DNA of 64,000 nucleotides from Planctomycetaceae bacterium. GTDB taxonomy: Bacteria > Planctomycetota > Planctomycetia > Planctomycetales > Planctomycetaceae. Positions 1 to 8,214 of this stretch are shown piece after piece (positions within the stretch are counted from its first letter, which is position 1; each line of letters starts with the position of its first letter). The position numbers were made by a program, and so were the translations under genes. The notes beneath the pieces are model-generated. The model had not been told where the DNA came from. It saw only the letters and a list, made by a program, of their open reading frames with translations, and made no database searches. Location: contig JABISG010000075.1 of NCBI GenBank assembly GCA_018699955.1, positions 1-64,000 on the forward strand. Reading direction: 5' to 3'.

Positions 1-20
1 ACGCCAGTGGCACCCCAAGC
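1..20. repeat. Half copy of a GTGCCACTGGC palindromic repeat
   Basis: The window opens with GCCAGTGGCACCCCAA, identical to the right arm of the complete palindrome at 2605-2640. It is probably one arm of the same hairpin cut off by the window edge, just downstream of the mch stop codon. It could act as a transcription end signal. Confidence 0.6.
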
Positions 21-43
21 ATCAAACGAAATGTGACGCGGCA

Positions 44-1000
44 CTACAATCCAAACGACTCCCGCAAAATGTTGGGGGCCGTTTTCCCGAAGTGAAACAC
101 GCGGCCGGTATCGATATTTTGAAAGACGACTTCGGCCGGACTGAACAGGTGCGGGTCGATCGCGTAGAAGTCGCGCCCGGCTGCTTCGAAAATGTCGAGG
201 AACGGTTTGCCGTAGGACTCGGAAGCGACCGCCGGCACTTTCGGGCCGATGTCTGCAAGCGAATCGTCGTCGCCGCGCACCATCAATGTCACGCGGCCGC
301 CGTAGAGAATGGCATCGTTCGTGCGGCCGATGCTCGACAGATCGTCGGCGGCGACCGGAGACAGCGGCGCACTGCCGCAACCACTGACGATTCGTGTGAC
401 ATCAAAACCCAGCTCGAACAGTTTGTGCAAACACGTTTCGACCGACCTTGCCACCACCTGCAAGTTACCCGCCTGGCTGGATGTCGGGGCGATGGCCAAT
501 GTGGTTCGCTTGGGCGGCACTCCGGTCCTCTCAGCGATGTACTCGAACACGGCCGCGTCGGGAATCGCGCTGCCTTCCAACACGCCGAGGCACGTTTCGG
601 GTTGCTCGGAGTAAGAGAGTTTGTCGAACAGGTCTTCCTTCGCCGCTGCGGCCCGTATGGGGCCGGAACCCATTGCAAAGAACTTGTCCACGCTGATTTG
701 CCAGCCCGCGTATTGGCTGAACAGGCAGGCCGCGTGCGGATGGTCGGTTTCGACGAAGACGTGCGGCCAGCCAATGCCATCGATGTTGCCCGGCACTATC
801 GACACGTCGCCCATTCCTGACATGCAAAGTCGCGCGAGTTCCTTGCCCGCTGCCAAGCCGCCGGCTGCAGCGATTCCGAAATCGAGTACGCGGCCACCAC
901 CCGCAATCCGGCTAACATCGACACGCAATTTCGCCGCGTTCGCGATGACAGTGTCCGCGATTTCGTCCGCGGCTTGATTCAACGTCAACGTCAGTGTCAT
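44..1000 (-). CDS. mch: Methenyltetrahydromethanopterin cyclohydrolase
   Basis: This 318-residue protein matches Mch over its full length. The family hydrolyses methenyl-H4MPT to formyl-H4MPT in the tetrahydromethanopterin C1 oxidation pathway in the cytoplasm. Family-like stretches are GGGRVLDFGIAAAGG near residue 40, the PGNIDGIGWPHVFVETDHPHAA region near 70-90, and ATIGLAPTSS-like sequence (here LAIAPTSSQAGNLQVVARSVET) near 165-185. The family size is about 320 residues, so the gene is complete. H4MPT-linked C1 genes are known from planctomycetes, methylotrophs and methanogens, which supports the taxonomic placement. No other C1 gene lies in the window. Confidence 0.93.
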   Translation of the reverse strand: MTLTLTLNQAADEIADTVIANAAKLRVDVSRIAGGGRVLDFGIAAAGGLAAGKELARLCMSGMGDVSIVPGNIDGIGWPHVFVETDHPHAACLFSQYAGWQISVDKFFAMGSGPIRAAAAKEDLFDKLSYSEQPETCLGVLEGSAIPDAAVFEYIAERTGVPPKRTTLAIAPTSSQAGNLQVVARSVETCLHKLFELGFDVTRIVSGCGSAPLSPVAADDLSSIGRTNDAILYGGRVTLMVRGDDDSLADIGPKVPAVASESYGKPFLDIFEAAGRDFYAIDPHLFSPAEVVFQNIDTGRVFHFGKTAPNILRESFGL

Positions 1001-1139
1001 GTATCTGTCTTTTCAGAGGCGAGCGTTGGGCGTGAGCCCAATGATTGGGTTTGGGGTGACTTAGCGTTGGTGGGTGATCGTCAAAGACAACCGGCATAAA
1101 GCCGGCTGCTCGCCGATTTTCGCAGCGACTCGCGGAGTT

Positions 1140-2420
1140 TTACAGCGACCAGCCGTCTGCCAATGTTTTTCCTTTGGGGACGACGATCACGCCGTCGCGA
1201 ATGACGACATCGCCGTGGTCCGCATCCTGCGACGTGTCGGTATCGATTCGCACGTTCTGGCCGATGCGGCAGTTCTTGTCGATGATCGCTCCGTCGATCA
1301 CAGTACCCGCACCAATGCCGACGTTTGGCCGTCCTTGGGTACGATTCTCGGCCAATTGATCGGGCCGCTCGTAGTAGTCGTTGCCCATCAGGACCGAATT
1401 GCGAATCGTCACGTTTTCTCCGATGTGACAACGGAGTCCAATGACGCTGTTTTCGATGACCGTACCCGCGCCAATCACGCAGCCATCGGCGACCATGCTG
1501 AGAGAGACCCGCGCGTCTTCGACGCGTGTGGGCGGCAGGAATCGCGGACGGCTGTAAACTGGTGCGTCTTCAACAACAAATTCAAACGGCGGTGCCACCC
1601 CGGCCAACGCGATGTTCGCATCATAAAATGCTTTGATTGTCCCGATGTCTTCCCAGTAGCCGTCGAACAATTGCACCTGCACTTTGCGGGTATCGATTGC
1701 CATCGGAAAGATCTCGCGGCCGAAATCTTCAGCATCGTTTTCCCGCAGCATTTCGACCAGCGTATCGCGATTGAACAGGTAAATGCCCATGCTCGCCAGG
1801 CAATCGCGACCGTTGCTTTGAATGCCCTGGGCGTCGATCCAGGCAGGGTCGGTTCGCACTTCGGCGAGTTCTTCTTCCGTTTGCGGTTTTTCCTTGAAGC
1901 CGACAACGCGGCCGGTATCGTCCAACTGCATAATGCCGAACGACGAAGCCGCCTGCGAGTGCATGGGGACGCCGCCAATTGTCACGTCGGCATCCGCTTC
2001 CTGATGCGTGCGGAGCATCTCTTGAAAGTCCATCCGGTACAACTGATCGCCGGAAAGAATCAGCACGTAATCGACGCCGTACTGCTCGACGTATCGAAGT
2101 TGCTTACGGACGGCGTCGGCAGTTCCCTGATACCAGTCCGTGCTTTCTATCGTCTGTTCGGCGGCGAGAATCCCCGCGAAGCCGCCATCGAAATGGTCGA
2201 ACTGATAGGTTTGCCGAATGTGGCGATGCAAACTGACCGAGTTGAACTGCGTGAGCAGAAAGATGCGGTTGATGCCACTGTTCAGGCAGTTCGAAATCGG
2301 GATGTCGATCAACCGGTATTTGCCGGCGAGCGGAACAGCCGGTTTGGAACGGAACTGCGTCAGCGGGTTCAGTCGGGTTCCCTTGCCGCCGCCGAGAACG
2401 AAGCAGACGAGATTGCGCAT
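1140..2420 (-). CDS. glgC: Glucose-1-phosphate adenylyltransferase (ADP-glucose pyrophosphorylase)
   Basis: GlgC makes ADP-glucose from ATP and glucose-1-phosphate, the committed step of glycogen synthesis. The N-terminal nucleotidyltransferase signature FVLGGGKGTRLNPLT is followed by RSKPAVPLAGKYRLIDIPISNC and by the catalytic-domain motif SGDQLYRMD. The C-terminal third shows left-handed beta-helix hexapeptide repeats (VIGAGTVIENSVIG, IGAGTVIDGAIIDKNCRIG). The chosen ATG gives 426 residues, close to the usual 420-440. A TTG at 2465 would add 15 residues that are not typical of the family. The gene lies between mch and thrS on the same strand but is separated from thrS by a palindromic repeat, so it is probably its own transcription unit. 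Confidence 0.93.
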   Translation of the reverse strand: MRNLVCFVLGGGKGTRLNPLTQFRSKPAVPLAGKYRLIDIPISNCLNSGINRIFLLTQFNSVSLHRHIRQTYQFDHFDGGFAGILAAEQTIESTDWYQGTADAVRKQLRYVEQYGVDYVLILSGDQLYRMDFQEMLRTHQEADADVTIGGVPMHSQAASSFGIMQLDDTGRVVGFKEKPQTEEELAEVRTDPAWIDAQGIQSNGRDCLASMGIYLFNRDTLVEMLRENDAEDFGREIFPMAIDTRKVQVQLFDGYWEDIGTIKAFYDANIALAGVAPPFEFVVEDAPVYSRPRFLPPTRVEDARVSLSMVADGCVIGAGTVIENSVIGLRCHIGENVTIRNSVLMGNDYYERPDQLAENRTQGRPNVGIGAGTVIDGAIIDKNCRIGQNVRIDTDTSQDADHGDVVIRDGVIVVPKGKTLADGWSL

Positions 2421-2604
2421 GATATGCACCGAGTTGTGGTCAATCGAGTTGAGCTCGCAAAACAAACGAGCGGCCTAACGGTCAACCTACCGCGGCGATT
2501 TGCAAGGTGCAATCGTGGACTTCATGTTACTTCAGAGCTTCACAATCTGTTGGCTGCGAATTCCGAACAATCGGCACGATTCGAGCAGTTGATCGATTGA
2601 CTAG

Positions 2605-2640
2605 TTGGGTGCCACTGGCGTGTCGCCAGTGGCACCCCAA
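2605..2640. repeat. GTGCCACTGGC palindromic intergenic repeat
   Basis: A near-perfect inverted repeat, TTGGGTGCCACTGGC then GCCAGTGGCACCCCAA around a 5-nt loop, sits between thrS and glgC. The same arm occurs at position 1-20. Its place just after thrS suggests a terminator or REP-like element. Confidence 0.7.
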
Positions 2641-2674
2641 TTGGTGGAATCCGTCAACGGAAGGTCGATTGAAG

Positions 2675-4864
2675 CTAATACTCGTTGGCTCCGCCTTCTT
2701 CGCTTTCGAGGCTGTCGAAGTCGGATTTGTGAATCTTGCGGATGACGCGGTCTTCGACTTCTTTGCGCAAGCGAGCGATGGCTTCATCAACCGGCATGTG
2801 GCCGAGATCACCGTCGATGCGGTCACGCAGGGCAACGGCTTTGTTCTCCGATTCCTTCGGCCCGACGACCATCATGTAGGGAATCAGATCGAGTTGGGCG
2901 TCGCGAATCTTGGCGTTCACTTTGGCGCTTTGCACGTCGGTTGTCACACGGAAACCGGCTGCTCGCACCTGCTGTTCGACCTCAAGGGCATAATCGTTCG
3001 ATTTGTCGCTGACCGGCAGGATGCGGATTTGTTCGGGTGCGAGCCACAACGGAAACGCGGCGGCGAAATGCTCGATGAGCATGCCGATAAACCGCTCCAT
3101 CGAACCGAACGGTGCGCGGTGAATCATCACCGGGCGATGCGGTTTGTTGTCGGTGCCAATGTACTCCAACTCAAATCGCTCCGGCAGATTGTAGTCCAAC
3201 TGCACCGTACCCAATTGCCATTCGCGGCCCAGACAATCGCGGACCATGAAGTCGGCCTTCGGTCCGTAAAACGCGGCCTCACCTTCTTTCGGCGTGTAAT
3301 CGAGGCCCGATTCTTCCAGGACGCGCCGGAGTGCCGATTCGGCCTGTTGCCAGTTTTCGTCGCTGCCGACGTATTTGTCGCTGTTCGGATCGCGGAGCGA
3401 CAACTGCACGCGGTAGTCGTCCAGGCCGACGCTCTTGAGTACGAATTGCGTCAACTCCAGCGTTGCGCGGAATTCCTGTTCGACTTGATCGGGAGTGCAG
3501 AACAAGTGGGCGTCGTCTTGTGTGAGACAACGGACTCGCAGCAGGCCGTTCAGTTCGCCCGACTGTTCGTGCCGATAGACGGTGCCGAACTCCGCCAACC
3601 GCACGGGCAAATCGCGGTAACTGCGCGGGCGGGCCTTGTACATCTGCACGTGATGCGGGCAGTTCATCGGCTTGAGCAGATACCGTTCCTGCTGGTGCTC
3701 CCACTTTTTCAGCACGGCAATCCGCGTTTCCGCCGGTTCACTCGGCTTGTAACCGTCGAGATCACATCCCAGAAGCTTTGCCGTGCCGATGAGTTGCTGC
3801 TCATCGTCCGCTGACAGTTCATCCGCCTCGATGCGGCGAATCCAGGCATCGACCATTTGACCGGCGTCGTGGCCGAACAGCGGGGGGAATTGTGATTCAC
3901 GATAGTAAGGAAAGTGTCCGCTGGTCTCGTACAATTCCACCCGGCCGATATGCGGCGAATAGACCGGTTCGTAGCCGCGGTTGAGCAATTCGCGTTTGAT
4001 GAAGTCTTCCAACAGAGCGCGAACCGTCGCTCCTTTGGGCAGCCACAACACCAACCCGGAACCGACATCTGGAGTGATTTCGAACAGGTCGTGCTGTTTG
4101 CCCAGCACGCGATGATCGCGGCGCTTCGCTTCCTCAATCTGTTGCAAATACCCCTTCAAGTCTTTCTTGCTGAACCAGGCGGTGCCGTACAATCGCTGCA
4201 AACTCTTGTTGTCGGCGTTGCCCTTCCAGTACGAGCCGGCAACCGACAGTAGCTTGAAAGCCTTGATGCGACCGGCATGGGGAATGTGCGGGCCGCGACA
4301 GAGATCGACGAATTCGCCCTGCCGATAAAAGCTGACGCTCGATTCGTCGGCCAATCCGGTATCGACATGTTCGACTTTCAGTTCCTGCTGCAAATCGTCC
4401 AACATTTTGCGGGCTTCGTCGCGATCGAGCGCAAACCGCTCGAACGGTTCACCCTCTTTGATGATCTTTTTCATCTCCGCTTCGATGCGCGGAAAGTCGT
4501 CCTCGCTGATTGTCTGTTCGAGGTCGAAATCGTAATAGAAACCGTGAGACAACGTCGGCCCGAATGCCAATCCCGTGCCGGGAAACAACCGCATCACAGC
4601 CCGCGCCATCACATGCGCACAGGAATGCCGCAGCACGCCCAATGCCTCTGCATCGCGATCTGTGAGCAATCTGAGCCGGATCGGACCATCGCTACTGGAT
4701 CGGAGTTCCGTCAGGGGCCGGGCCGCATCGACGATTTGGTCATCGACATCAGCAGCGACGACGGCCATCGCCAGCCGTTCGCCAATTCCGCGGGCAACAT
4801 CGAGCGCGGTCGAGTCGTCGGGGTATTCTTTGAGGGTGCCGTCGGGGAGTTGAATTTCGATCAT
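2675..4864 (-). CDS. thrS: Threonyl-tRNA synthetase
   Basis: ThrRS charges tRNA-Thr. From the chosen ATG the protein starts [20 protein letters not shown], a TGS domain (about 1-60). The editing domain with HSCAHVMA (HxxxH) and [16 protein letters not shown] follows, then the class II catalytic core with the LKPMNCPHH motif and [24 protein letters not shown], and a C-terminal HGTP anticodon domain. At about 729 residues it is longer than the usual 640. Roughly 70 extra residues lie between the GHFPYYRES and KPMNCP motifs. The frame stays open upstream to 4948, but those residues are not conserved-looking. Confidence 0.95.
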   Translation of the reverse strand: MIEIQLPDGTLKEYPDDSTALDVARGIGERLAMAVVAADVDDQIVDAARPLTELRSSSDGPIRLRLLTDRDAEALGVLRHSCAHVMARAVMRLFPGTGLAFGPTLSHGFYYDFDLEQTISEDDFPRIEAEMKKIIKEGEPFERFALDRDEARKMLDDLQQELKVEHVDTGLADESSVSFYRQGEFVDLCRGPHIPHAGRIKAFKLLSVAGSYWKGNADNKSLQRLYGTAWFSKKDLKGYLQQIEEAKRRDHRVLGKQHDLFEITPDVGSGLVLWLPKGATVRALLEDFIKRELLNRGYEPVYSPHIGRVELYETSGHFPYYRESQFPPLFGHDAGQMVDAWIRRIEADELSADDEQQLIGTAKLLGCDLDGYKPSEPAETRIAVLKKWEHQQERYLLKPMNCPHHVQMYKARPRSYRDLPVRLAEFGTVYRHEQSGELNGLLRVRCLTQDDAHLFCTPDQVEQEFRATLELTQFVLKSVGLDDYRVQLSLRDPNSDKYVGSDENWQQAESALRRVLEESGLDYTPKEGEAAFYGPKADFMVRDCLGREWQLGTVQLDYNLPERFELEYIGTDNKPHRPVMIHRAPFGSMERFIGMLIEHFAAAFPLWLAPEQIRILPVSDKSNDYALEVEQQVRAAGFRVTTDVQSAKVNAKIRDAQLDLIPYMMVVGPKESENKAVALRDRIDGDLGHMPVDEAIARLRKEVEDRVIRKIHKSDFDSLESEEGGANEY

Positions 4865-5018
4865 CGTTGAGTCGTGTTCCATGGATTCTGCGGCTGCGCG
4901 ATTCGCCGTTACGAATGGCGAATTCGCTAAAAACAACACAGCCGCCAAGCGCCGCCGTTATATCGAAGCGCCTAGTTGCAATGCAACACATTGCCGTCTG
5001 CGACTTGTTAAGTCGCAG

Positions 5019-5855
5019 CTACGATCGCCGACGGGCGATCAAACAGCCGTATCGCATGGCTCCGCTGCGGTAGGCTTCGAGAATTGTGTTGAACCGATCG
5101 ACGAACATGGTGGTATTCACGCCAAGCAATCGGGCGATGTGCCGCATTCCGGTTTGCTCGACGCGGCGACGGCAGATTTCCCACGTCTGCGTTACGCGGT
5201 CGGTCCAGTCCTGATAGTCATCAAACTCTAGACCGGCTTGCTCCATCCAGGTTCGGTAATCCGCTGATGAACCGAGCGATGGACAGAAAAACCCCTCGCA
5301 GACATCGTACACCTGTTGTGCGGCCGGCCCATCGGTCACGTCGTCACCCGCCAACCAGGCACAAATCGCGACTCGTCCTCCCGGCCGAAGCCAACCGGCG
5401 ACCTTCTGAAAAAATGCGGGTTTGTCGAACAGGTGTTCGGTGCATTCAATGCTCCAGACTACATCGAATGCCGCTTCTTCAAACTCCGCCAGCTCGGCAT
5501 CGACGCAGCGGAACGAGGTGTTGCCCGACGTACCACGACGAAACGACGACCAGCCGGCCCAATGTCGTTGCAATCGGCTGAGAGTGATCCCCGTCACGTT
5601 GCAGTTGAGCGTCTTTGCCAAATGAATCGACGATCCGCCCATACCACAACCGACATCAAGGACGGTCGCATTCGGTTGAATGCCGGCCGCAGAGGCGAGT
5701 GCTTCGGTCAATTGCAATTGAGCGCGGGCCGGCGACTCCGAGTCGTTCCACAACCCATGATGAATGTGCCGCCCCCACAGCAGACGATAGAACAGCGTCG
5801 TCAGGTTGTAATGGTTGCGGATGACGGATTTGCGAACGTCGGGGCAGTCGATCAT
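5019..5855 (-). CDS. SAM-dependent methyltransferase (tocopherol/cyclopropane-synthase-like)
   Basis: This is a class I Rossmann methyltransferase of 278 residues. Motif I is VLDVGCGMGGSSIHLAK, followed by VTGITLSRLQ (post I) and DVVWSIECTEHLFDKPAFFQK, then a WLRPGGRVAICAW segment. The combination of NHYN near the start, VWSIE and FDKP resembles gamma-tocopherol, phosphoethanolamine and mycolic/cyclopropane methyltransferases, but the substrate cannot be assigned. An upstream start at 5897 is possible; the ATG at 5855 begins closer to the conserved region. The neighbours give no pathway context. Confidence 0.8.
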   Translation of the reverse strand: MIDCPDVRKSVIRNHYNLTTLFYRLLWGRHIHHGLWNDSESPARAQLQLTEALASAAGIQPNATVLDVGCGMGGSSIHLAKTLNCNVTGITLSRLQRHWAGWSSFRRGTSGNTSFRCVDAELAEFEEAAFDVVWSIECTEHLFDKPAFFQKVAGWLRPGGRVAICAWLAGDDVTDGPAAQQVYDVCEGFFCPSLGSSADYRTWMEQAGLEFDDYQDWTDRVTQTWEICRRRVEQTGMRHIARLLGVNTTMFVDRFNTILEAYRSGAMRYGCLIARRRS

Positions 5856-5982
5856 GTGGGAATGTTTCAACAGGATAAGGCGGGCAGCGCCGCACATGAC
5901 TATTGTCAGGGCTTCCGTTCAGTCGTGATTGTGTCGCAACGAGCCGTGTCGATCAATTCCGATCGGGAAAATGCGTGGGCGT

Positions 5983-6012
5983 CGAATTCCTTGCTTGCGC
6001 GGCGAGCTGGTT
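5983..6012 (-). repeat. Short planctomycete-type repeat (CCAGCYCGCMGCGCAAGCAAGG)
   Basis: On the minus strand this reads AAACCAGCTCGCCGCGCAAG followed by CAAGGAATTC. A close relative, ACCAGCCCGCAGCGCAAGCA followed by AGGG, lies at 7421-7444, where it sits inside a coding region. Only these two copies were seen in the window. Confidence 0.55.
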
Positions 6013-6102
6013 TGCGTAACATGTCTTGCGAAAACTGACGGGGGTTGCTGGAGTGGAACGAGGCCGGTGTGTCCGTGACTCCTTTCACCCCGCGGCGAAG
6101 CA

Positions 6103-7119
6103 ATGTCTGATTCGGCAACGACCAACACAGATGCATCTGCGAGCGATGAACGGCATGGCTGGTGGGTGACGATCCGGCCCTGGATTGTGCCGACGTTCGG
6201 TTCAACCGGTTGGAAGCAGCGTTTGCGGAAGATTGCGTTGCGTGTCGTTTTCTACTATTCGCTCATCGTCGTGGCTATGGCTGTTTTTCAGCGCGAGTTG
6301 ATTTACCGGCCGGGACGAGCCGAGCGAATTCGGGCGACTGATTCCTCGCTGCCAACTGGCACCATTCACGATGTGACGGTGACCAGCGACGACGGCGTTG
6401 TACTCAACGGTTGGCATATTGTGCCGCCCGGATTGAACTGCACAACGCGGGAAGACTGCGATCGTGAACTGGCAAAGGCGAAATGGCTGGTGCTGTTCTT
6501 TCATGGCAACGGCGGTGACCGCCGTGGACGCGATTTCGACAGTTTGAGTTTCACCGAACTCGACTCGCACGTGTTCCTGTTCGATTATCGCGGTTACGGC
6601 GACAACAGCGGTGCGCCGAGCGAAGAGGGTTTGGCCATTGATGCGCAGGCCGTCTGGAAATATGCGACCGAACAACGCGGTGTTCCTGCCGAGCGGATTG
6701 TTGTCTACGCGGAATCGCTGGGAGGCGGCGTGGCAACGCGGTTGATTGCCGACGTGTGTAAAGCCGGCACGCCGCCGGCCGGGCTGATTCTCGGCGGCAC
6801 GTTTTCGTCGATGACGGATACGGCCTCGTCACATTACCCCTGGCTGCCAGTCGGGTTGATTTTGCGCGACCGGTTTGAGTCGGACCGATGCGTCGCTTCT
6901 ATCAATTGTCCCATCCTGCAACTGCACGGCACACACGACGATATCGTCCCACTGAAAGTCGGCCGCAAACTGTTTGCTGCCATTCCCGAACAATCGGCCG
7001 ACGGAATTCCCAAACAGTTTGTCGAGTTTAAAGACGCTGCGCACAACGATTTCGATGAACAACAATTTCAATCGGCAGTTGGGAGATTCTTCGACAAAAT
7101 TGCAACGCGCGGTAGGTGA
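6103..7119 (+). CDS. Membrane-anchored alpha/beta hydrolase (copy 1)
   Basis: This 338-residue serine hydrolase has a soluble N-terminus, one transmembrane segment at about residues 45-65 (VVFYYSLIVVAMAVF), and then an alpha/beta hydrolase domain facing outward. The nucleophile elbow is YAESLGGG, the acid is in LHGTHDDIVP and the histidine in FKDAAHNDF. The fold matches the BEM46/ABHD13-like group, and its substrate is unknown. The next gene is a tandem paralogue starting at the end of this one, so the pair probably arose by duplication and is co-transcribed. Confidence 0.85.
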   Translation: MSDSATTNTDASASDERHGWWVTIRPWIVPTFGSTGWKQRLRKIALRVVFYYSLIVVAMAVFQRELIYRPGRAERIRATDSSLPTGTIHDVTVTSDDGVVLNGWHIVPPGLNCTTREDCDRELAKAKWLVLFFHGNGGDRRGRDFDSLSFTELDSHVFLFDYRGYGDNSGAPSEEGLAIDAQAVWKYATEQRGVPAERIVVYAESLGGGVATRLIADVCKAGTPPAGLILGGTFSSMTDTASSHYPWLPVGLILRDRFESDRCVASINCPILQLHGTHDDIVPLKVGRKLFAAIPEQSADGIPKQFVEFKDAAHNDFDEQQFQSAVGRFFDKIATRGR

Positions 7120-7133
7120 GGCGTCGATTGTCG

Positions 7134-8096
7134 ATGGCACGTCTCAAAGCCCTCGGGTTGCGGCCCGAGGGACCGAATAATTTCCAATTGAGCCGGGCCG
7201 CTTGCGGCACGTGTACTCCTACGCGGTACTTGTTACTGTGTGCCATGCTTGGATTCTTGCAGCGGAAGCTGATTTACCATCCCTTTAGGGCAGCGCGAAT
7301 CGCGATTGCCGACGCCGAATTGCCGGACGGGGCGATTCGCGACATTGTTGTGACGGCTGATGACGGCATCGAATTGCACGGTTGGCATTTCGTGGCGGCA
7401 ACCACTTCGTCGCAGGAGTCACCAGCCCGCAGCGCAAGCAAGGGTTCGCAACCACCACTGGTGCTCTATTTCCCTGGCAACGCAGCGCATCGAAAATGGC
7501 GAGTCGCCGAATGTGACGTGTTGACGTCTGCGGGGGCCGATGTCTTTCTGTTCGACTATCGCGGATTCGGCGACAATGCGGGCAGTCCCAGCGAAGAAGC
7601 GATTGCCGCCGATGCGCGGGCCATATGGAACGACGTGGTTGAAAAACAAGGAATTGCGCCGGAGCGAATCGTATTCTATGGCGAATCGATTGGCGGCGCA
7701 GTGGCCATTCGGCTTGCTGCCGAATTGCGCGACCAGGGAACATCGCCGGGAGCTGTGATCACGCGATCGACGTTCTCATCACTGGCCGACACCGCCGCCT
7801 GCCACTACCCGTGGCTGCCGGTGCGTTGGTTGTTGGTTGAGCACTACGCATCGATTGACCGAATCGGTGCGGTCACTTGCCCCGTATTGATGCTACACGG
7901 CGATGTTGATGAGATTGTGCCGTTGCAACAGGGGCGTGAACTCTTCGCAGCAGCTCCAAAACAATCGGCGACTGGTTTCGAGAACCGTTTCATTGAACTG
8001 GCCGGTGCAGACCACAACAACGTGCTGACAACGCACAACGCAGAGATGCACGAAGCCGTTCAGCAATTCTTCGCGACGACCGGTCTCGTGCCGTGA
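7134..8096 (+). CDS. Membrane-anchored alpha/beta hydrolase (copy 2, tandem paralogue)
   Basis: This is a paralogue of the preceding gene, with GESIGGA (nucleophile), LHGDVDEIVP (acid) and AGADHNNV (histidine). The N-terminal region before RYLLLCAMLGFLQRKLIYHP does not match copy 1. It is encoded largely by a palindromic repeat (7146-7175), so the true start is uncertain: GTG 7116 (overlapping the upstream stop), ATG 7134 or ATG 7245 are all in frame. A second repeat supplies the residues SPARSASKG at about 7421-7449, between the HGWHF and LVLYFPGN motifs. The active site is intact. Confidence 0.8.
   Translation: MARLKALGLRPEGPNNFQLSRAACGTCTPTRYLLLCAMLGFLQRKLIYHPFRAARIAIADAELPDGAIRDIVVTADDGIELHGWHFVAATTSSQESPARSASKGSQPPLVLYFPGNAAHRKWRVAECDVLTSAGADVFLFDYRGFGDNAGSPSEEAIAADARAIWNDVVEKQGIAPERIVFYGESIGGAVAIRLAAELRDQGTSPGAVITRSTFSSLADTAACHYPWLPVRWLLVEHYASIDRIGAVTCPVLMLHGDVDEIVPLQQGRELFAAAPKQSATGFENRFIELAGADHNNVLTTHNAEMHEAVQQFFATTGLVP
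7146..7175. repeat. Diverged copy of the AAAGCCC(A)CGGG palindromic repeat
   Basis: AAAGCCCTCGGGTTGCGGCC followed by CGAGGGACCG forms a hairpin of the same design as the four copies at 53318, 56169, 59001 and 62081. Here it lies within or just upstream of the start of the second hydrolase gene. Confidence 0.6.
7421..7449 (+). repeat. Repeat inserted in coding sequence
   Basis: ACCAGCCCGCAGCGCAAGCA followed by AGGG adds the in-frame peptide SPARSASKG to the second hydrolase. The paralogue lacks it at this point. A related copy lies in the intergenic region at 5983-6012. Confidence 0.55.
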
Positions 8097-8214
8097 GCGT
8101 CGAGGGTAATTGGGCGCACCTCTCTTTGTGTCTATAATACTGATGCTGGGTATGCGGTGCCGGCCATGAGACTCGATGTCGGTTCTGCATGGTGACTCAA
8201 ACGAAAGTAATCTG

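Noticed and set aside
1074-2600. 508-codon plus-strand ORF
   Set aside because: It is antisense to glgC, which has complete family motifs; high G+C and codon bias create long shadow frames.
2507-3814. 435-codon plus-strand ORF
   Set aside because: Antisense shadow of thrS with no recognisable motifs.
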